Assembly (NCBI RefSeq): GCF_963082655.1
Contig: NC_081555.1
Span: forward strand, 13,926,762 to 13,990,761
Direction: 5' to 3'
Source of the DNA: Stomoxys calcitrans
Lineage: Eukaryota > Arthropoda > Insecta > Diptera > Muscidae
Length of the DNA stretch: 64,000 nt
Shown in pieces: positions 59,105 through 64,000 of this stretch. Position 1 is the first letter of the stretch, and the number at the start of each line of letters is the position of its first letter. The translations under genes were made by a program, and so were the position numbers. The notes beneath the pieces were generated by a model that had not been told where the DNA came from, did not search any database, and saw only the letters and a list, made by a program, of their open reading frames with translations.

Positions 59105-60098
59105 AGCAATAACCAATAAGGAAGGGCAAAAGTCGGGCGGTGCCGATTGTAAAATACCCTACACCTACCCAATTCTGAACCAATTAGGATGGACCTCGGT
59201 GAATGATTTCAGATGGGTTATTAAACAATCCGTATCACATTTCGAGCAAATATGTTCAAAGTGTAATAAGTACGGTTGATAAATGACAACATTATTGCAA
59301 ATTACCCAAAATCCGACGAACATATATATGGGAATTATATCCAAATCTGAACCGATTTTGAGCAAACTTTTCAGATATTGTGGTAGTCGTCAAGAAAACT
59401 TGTGTGCAAAAATTTTAGCAAGATTGGCCAATAAATGCGCCTGCTGTGGCTCTAGAAGTTAAAATCGAGCGATATATGTATATGAGAGCTATATCTAAAT
59501 CTGAACCGATATCCATGAAAATCGCCAGTAGAGTCGAGAGTCATGAGAAAATCCTTCCTGCCAAATTTCGAGAGAATCGGGTTATAAATGAAGATTTTAT
59601 TGCATTATTATAGCAAATCGGACGAACATATATATGGGAGCGATATCCAAATCTGAACCGATTTTAATGAAATTCACCTGTAATATCAAGAGTCATAAGA
59701 AAATCCTTCCAGCCACGTTTCGAGAAAATCGGTTGACAAATGACCATTTTATTGCAGTATTACTGCAAATCGGACGAACATATATATGGGAGCTATATCC
59801 AAATCTGAACCGATTTTTTCCAATTTCAATAGGCTTCGTCTCTAGGCCGAAAAACACGCCCATGCCAAATTTTAAGACGATCGGAAAAAAATTGCGACCT
59901 GTAGTTTTGTAACATCCACATATTAACATGGACAGACAGACAGACAGGCAGACAGACAGACAGACATAGCTAAATTGAACCAGAAAGTGATTCTGAGTCG
60001 ATCAGTATATCAATGGGTCTATCTCTCTTCCTTTTGGATGTTATAAAACAAATTCACTAAGTTAAAATGCCCTGGACCACAGTAGTGGTGTAGGGTAT
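59105..60098 (+). mobile_element. HINE/mini-me-like family B element, short complete copy
   Basis: Left end AACCAATAAGGAAGGGCAAA, AGTCGGGCGGTGCCGA and TACCCTACACC. Four or five degenerate units follow (TATATATGGGAGCTATATCC, AAATCTGAACCGATTTT). Then come a GACAGACAGACAGACAGGCA run (59931-59968), ATAGCTAAATTGAACCAG and the end CAGTAGTGGTGTAGGGTATA. It inserted within or beside the duplicated block, parts of which appear on both sides. Confidence 0.7.
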
Positions 60099-60194
60099 AA
60101 AAATCGATCGATGATTTGTTATCGGTGGCCTTATACCAAAACATGCAAATATATGGTGGGTGGGGGTAAGGGGTGGATTTGTAAACCTCGAAGA

Positions 60195-61045
60195 TTATAA
60201 CGGGTGATTTTTTAGCTATTATCTTATTGGAAACACTGGTTTTAACAGCTTACGCGCGTTTCGTGTTTTGTTTCACTGTCAAACATCTTCAGTTTGGTCT
60301 ATAATTTAACGGTGAATCGTCTTACAAACGAACAACGCTTGCAAATTTTTGAATTTTATTATCAAAATGCGTGCTCTGTTCAGAAAAATCATCGCGCGCT
60401 TTTTCCATTCCATCGACGGTGCTCATTTTTGTCTCAATGGGTATATAAAGCAGAATTGTTAATTTTGTTTGGAAGATCAGCCAGAAGCATTGCAAGAGCT
60501 ACCAATGCATTCAGAAAAAGTCACAGTTTGGTGCGGTTTATGGGCTGGAGGCATCATTGAACCGTACTTCTTTAAAGATGATGCGAATCGTAACGTAACT
60601 GTGGATGGTGAGCACTACCATGAGATGATTTTTGGCTCAGTGGGTACATAAATAAGCAGAATTCTCGATTTTGTTGTGAAGATCAGCCAGAAGCATTGCA
60701 AGAGCTACCAATGCATTCAGAAAAAGTCACATTTTAGTGAGGTTTAAAGTTGGTGGCATCATTGAACCGTACTTCTTCTAAGATGATGCGAATTGTAACG
60801 TAACTGTGAATGGTGAGCAATACCATGAGATGATTTTTGGCTCAATGGGTACGTAAATAAGCAGAATTGTTGATTTTGAAGTGAAGATCAGCCAGAAGCA
60901 TTGCAAGAGCTACCAATGCATCCAGAAAAAGTCACATTTTAGTGAGGTTTATAAGTTGGTGGCATCATTGGACCGTACTTCTTCTAAGATGATGCGAACC
61001 GTAACGTAACTGTAAATGGTGAGCGCAATCGTGAGATGATATCTA
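60195..61045 (+). pseudogene. Decayed mariner-type transposase with a three-fold internal tandem repeat
   Basis: 60315-60410 translates as LTNEQRLQIFEFYYQNACSV, the N-terminal start of a mariner-type transposase. After a deletion and frameshift, at about 60475, DQPEALQELPMHSEKVTVWC and GIIEPYFFKDDANRNVTVDG are from the catalytic core. This core segment of about 205 bp (TCAGCCAGAAGCATTGCAAG ... GAGATGATTTTTGGCTCA) is then repeated at about 60680 and 60890 with stops accumulating. A terminal-type sequence GGGTGATTTTTTAGC precedes it (60201). The 3' end of the gene is missing. Family assignment is from recall; pseudogene status is certain. Confidence 0.75.
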
Positions 61046-61049
61046 ACAT

Positions 61050-61339
61050 CTAACTATTTGAGACGCAGTCTATGTAATGGGAGGTGTCCCCACCCCCATT
61101 GACCCATCATAACAATAGTGGATTCAAATGAAAGGTATTCGAAAGTAGAAAAGGAATGCAGTTTTAGGGCCAAGTGTTTCTGCGCAACCCCTAAAGCACT
61201 CCCTAAACTGAACTTATTTCCCGAACATATCAATATGGGACTCAAATGAAAGGCTTTTGGAACTAAAGAACGAATTTGGTAACTATTTTGGGGCAAAGTG
61301 GCGGAGAGCCAGCCCCAGCCCCAAAATTTGCCCATGAAC
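61050..61339. repeat. ~110-bp degenerate tandem repeat fragment
   Basis: AAATGAAAGGTATTCGAAAG, ATGGGACTCAAATGAAAGGC and G/C-rich segments of the CTTTCATTTGAG family, reverse orientation. Confidence 0.6.
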
Positions 61340-61640
61340 ATTTCATTAATGAACAGGGGCAAAATTCTCACATATTTATGAGTGCTGTTCGTTTCAAGTT
61401 TATGCTCAATAATAAAGGACCTCTTTTTTATAGCCAAGTCCCAACGGTGTCCCGCAGTGCAACACCACAATGTGGAGAAGTTTTTGCATGACTTCTATGT
61501 ATGGCATAGTACCTCACACATTTCGCCATCATTAGGAGGGGATAACCACCACTTATCATTTTTCCAATGTTCGTGCCAGGATTTGAACCCACGCATTTAG
61601 CATCATTGGCGGACTTGATTTCCTCTGCGCTTTAATGACA
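61340..61640 (-). mobile_element. tRNA-derived SINE, copy 3
   Basis: Antisense copy: TTCTCACATATTTATGAGTG, CCCAACGGTGTCCCGCAGTG, GCATAGTACCTCACACATTT, then TTTGAACCCACGCATTTAGC and CCTCTGCGCTTTAATG (B-box then A-box on the minus strand). It is older than copy 1, with a decayed A-box. Confidence 0.75.
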
Positions 61641-63345
61641 CGAATTCGATATCCACATTTTATATCGACCACTGCAATATAGAGATCAAGTGAAAGGTAT
61701 AATAGCGTAAAAGAAGCGGAGCGGGCCCGGAGCCTGCGAAGCGGGCCTGGTCCGCCTAGTCTGTTATATAAAAATGAAATTGTTGCGCTTTGTTTGTCTG
61801 TTCCGACTGACTTACTCAAAAACGGCTGAACCTATTTTCGTGAAATTTTCACAGATGGTACAGTTTGAGCCCCCGGTAAAAATAGGGTACTACATAATTT
61901 GATATTCGATGGCGGGCGGACCCTCCCCCTTACCCAATTTTCCAAAACGTTAGATTTCGGAGATGGGTGCACCGATTTAAGCGAAATTTTGTATGCCAAC
62001 TTATGGTAACCCAAAACACGAAACTGGTGTAAAATTTTGGGGTCACATAACCTGGGGGGACGCCCCATCCCAAACCCATTCGAACGGACATGTTCACCGA
62101 ATGGGACAATATAGGTATCAAACGAAAGGTACTTAAGAGTAGAGTGCGAACTTGGTATACAAATTTCACTCTAAGTGTTGGGAGGAGTAGCCCACCCCCC
62201 CCCCCCCAAAAAAAAAAAAAAACCTAACAGAACACTTCCACCGCCTTGGGCAATATGGGTATCAAATAAAAGGTATTTAAAAATAAAGTACAAATCTGAA
62301 ATGAAAATTTATTCCTTGGAGTCTGAGGGACCTCCCCACCCCCCAAAACTTCCCAGCAGAGCATATTTACAAATTGCGACAATATGGATATCAAACGAAA
62401 GATATTTAAGAGTAGAGTACGAACTTGGTATATAAATTTTGCCCAAAGAGTTCGGGGGGATCCCCCACCCAAACCCCCCCCCCCCCACAGGGCCCCTTCA
62501 ACGCTTTGGGCAATATGGGTATAAAATGAAAGGTAAAAAAAACTTCCATGGTGTCTAAGGGGCCTCCCCAAACCCAAAACCGCTTAAACGGGCATGAATG
62601 TCCAAAGTCACAAAATGGGTATCAAATGAAAGGTCTTTGAAAGTTGATTACGAATCTGGTATACATGTTTGGAATAGAGTTTGTGACCGGCCCACCCACT
62701 AAATACCCTTCAATAGGACATGTAGTTCGACCGGGATAATATGTGAATTAAAAGAAAGGTCTATGTCAGTAGAGTTCGAATCTTATTTTGATATAAGAAT
62801 TTAAGAATCTGGGTGACGTCTTGCCATTCAGCAGGACATGTATATCGGAGCAATAAAGAACTGAAATAAATTGTCTTTTGGGTCTTAGCGTCGGGGGACC
62901 AACCCTCTCCTCCCAATGTAAACATCCCCAAACTATCATGTAGGACAACTGAGAATATATTGTACTCAAATGAAACGATGTGTCAGAGGGCAATCCCCCT
63001 CCCCCTATCCTACAAAAAAAAAAGAATAAGAAATAATATATGAAAGACGATCAGAAAAGAATAGGGCAGCAATAAAAGATCCTTGGTAGAATAGTACACA
63101 TTTTGGCCTCTAATTTGGGATAGGCACAGAAAGGACCTGCGGATCTTTAAAAATGTCCTATCCCAAGTTGTAGCTTTGGAAGTTGATAACCAAACCAAAC
63201 AAAAAATTAATTAGGGTGGATCAGAATGAGACCCCTAGCCCTGAATGACTTAATCACCAGCTTAAAAATGCTTAAAAAAATCCATTTCCAAAAAGCCATT
63301 TTATAGTGTAGCGAAGCGCTCCGGACCAGCTAGTTTTTCATAGAT
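61641..63345. repeat. ~110-130-bp tandem repeat element with GC-rich ends
   Basis: From 61715, GCGGAGCGGGCCCGGAGCCT followed by GTTTGTCTGTTCCGACTGAC. Degenerate units follow (AAATGAAAGGTATT, GGGCAATATGGGTATCAAAT, C-runs at 62195 and 62476). It closes at 63305-63335 with GTAGCGAAGCGCTCCGGACC. The GC-rich ends (GCGAAGCGGGCC and GCGAAGCGCTCC) look like two termini of one element. No coding capacity. Confidence 0.55.
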
Positions 63346-63394
63346 GGAATTTTTTTATACATTTTTTAATTTTTTTTTATAGTTTGTTCTTTTT

Positions 63395-63452
63395 ACAACT
63401 TAACAAAAAATTTAATTTTGATTTTCACTTTTCTTTTTTCAGGTAAGCATAA
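63395..63452 (+). promoter_or_regulatory. Candidate recursive-splicing (ratchet) site 2
   Basis: CACTTTTCTTTTTTCAG directly followed by GTAAGCATAACG, junction 63442|63443. An ACTTAAC about 42 nt upstream (63397-63403) suits a branch point. Same strand and almost the same core (CAG|GTAAGC) as the site at 5845. It lies in a short unrepeated island between two repeats. Confidence 0.45.
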
Positions 63453-63552
63453 CGTAATGTAATAAGAGAACGTATGAAACTAACCACGAAATACTTTTTG
63501 GTGCAGAGTAAGTTTTTCTACTACTAAAATATGACAGATTTTTGGGTAAATA

Positions 63553-63788
63553 TTGGGTTGCCCAAAAAGTAATTGCGGATTTTTTAAAAGAAAGTAAATG
63601 CATTTTTAATAAAACTTAGAATGAACTTTATTCAAATATACTTTTTTATACTATTTTTCTAAAGCAAGCTAAAAGTAACAGCTGATAACTGACAGAAGAA
63701 AGAAAGCAATTACAGAGTCACAAGCTGTGAAAAAATTTGTCAACGCCGACTATATGCAAAATCCGCAATTACTTTTTGGGCAGCCCAA
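63553..63788. mobile_element. Mariner-like MITE, copy 4 (best-preserved ends)
   Basis: Flanked by TA (63551-63552 and 63789-63790). Ends TTGGGTTGCCCAAAAAGTAA and TTACTTTTTGGGCAGCCCAA form a near-perfect terminal inverted repeat. 236 bp; interior as in the other copies. Confidence 0.9.
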
Positions 63789-64000
63789 TATATACCGATC
63801 TCCTGATTTTAATTCTTGAGCCCCTGGAAGCTGCAATTTTTGTCCAATTTGGCTAAAATTGAGCACGTAGTGTTCTGTTATGACTTCCAACAAGTGTGCT
63901 TAGTACGGTCCAAATCGGTCTATAACCTGATATAGCTCCCATATAAACCGATCTCCCGATATAACTTCTTGAGCCCTTACTAGCCGCAATTTTTGCCCGA
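63789..64000. repeat. HINE-like tandem repeat, runs off the window
   Basis: CCGATCTCCTGATTTTAATT, TTCTTGAGCCCCTGGAAG, CTATAACCTGATATAGCTCC and CATATAAACCGATCTCCCGA: two degenerate units of the family in the intron of gene 1. Confidence 0.6.

Noticed and set aside
60294..60651. Intact small protein of 88 codons
   Set aside because: It is the start of a mariner-type transposase run into a frameshifted, partly deleted core; the frame after about codon 40 is out of register.

Overview
The window is insect nuclear DNA, most probably from a calyptrate muscoid fly (Stomoxys/Musca type). The genes are intron-bearing, the intergenic DNA is very AT-rich, and four classes of repeat typical of these genomes fill most of the space: mariner-like MITEs, tRNA-derived SINEs, LINE remnants, and mini-me/HINE-like elements carrying GTCY microsatellites. 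Species assignment is an inference; nothing in the sequence names the organism.

The coding content is one family: seven GMC (FAD-dependent glucose-methanol-choline) oxidoreductase genes in a cluster. In order they are gene 1 (2148-5514, -), gene 2 (16068-17995, +), gene 3 (21328-23247, -), gene 4 (27517-29435, -), gene 5 (41462-43398, +, one frameshift), gene 6 (48170-50108, +) and gene 7 (56145-58113, -). Every gene has the same structure: a first exon of 285-309 bp ending just after the FAD-binding Rossmann motif, one phase-0 intron at exactly the same codon boundary, and a second exon of about 1.56-1.59 kb with both GMC signatures and the catalytic His...Asn pair. Six introns are 57-73 bp; that of gene 1 is 1,495 bp because a repeat element lies in it. 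Genes 5 and 6 are recent tandem duplicates with gene 7 as their nearest relative; genes 3 and 4 form another pair. Genes 5-7 end in KEEL/KEEL/REEL, which resemble ER-retention tails; genes 1-4 do not.

The intergenic DNA is mostly repeats. 1-1440 is an antisense LINE ORF1 remnant. 6.2-15.1 kb holds imperfect tandem repeats with MITEs and a LINE RT/RNase H remnant. 15.1-15.8 kb is an (ATTTT)n array. 18.7-21.1 kb is a 27-bp minisatellite. 23.7-27.2, 29.8-31.4 and 33.4-34.8 kb are a satellite built of paired inverted GTATAACAGT/ACTGTTATAC boxes. 31.4-40.9 kb is HINE-like and other tandem repeats. 43.4-45.0 kb is nearly pure A/T. 45.8-46.6 and 58.3-59.1 kb are two copies of a non-coding block. 50.3-56 and 59.1-64 kb are further repeats, with a decayed mariner transposase at 60.2-61.0 kb.

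The most interesting non-coding signal is a pair of zero-length-exon motifs (pyrimidine tract-CAG|GTAAGC) on the + strand at 5845|5846 and 63442|63443, each in a rare island of unrepeated DNA. They look like recursive-splicing ratchet points. In other insects a GMC cluster is known to sit inside a large intron of flotillin-2, so these may mark a host intron on the + strand that spans the whole window. No host exon is visible, so this remains a hypothesis.
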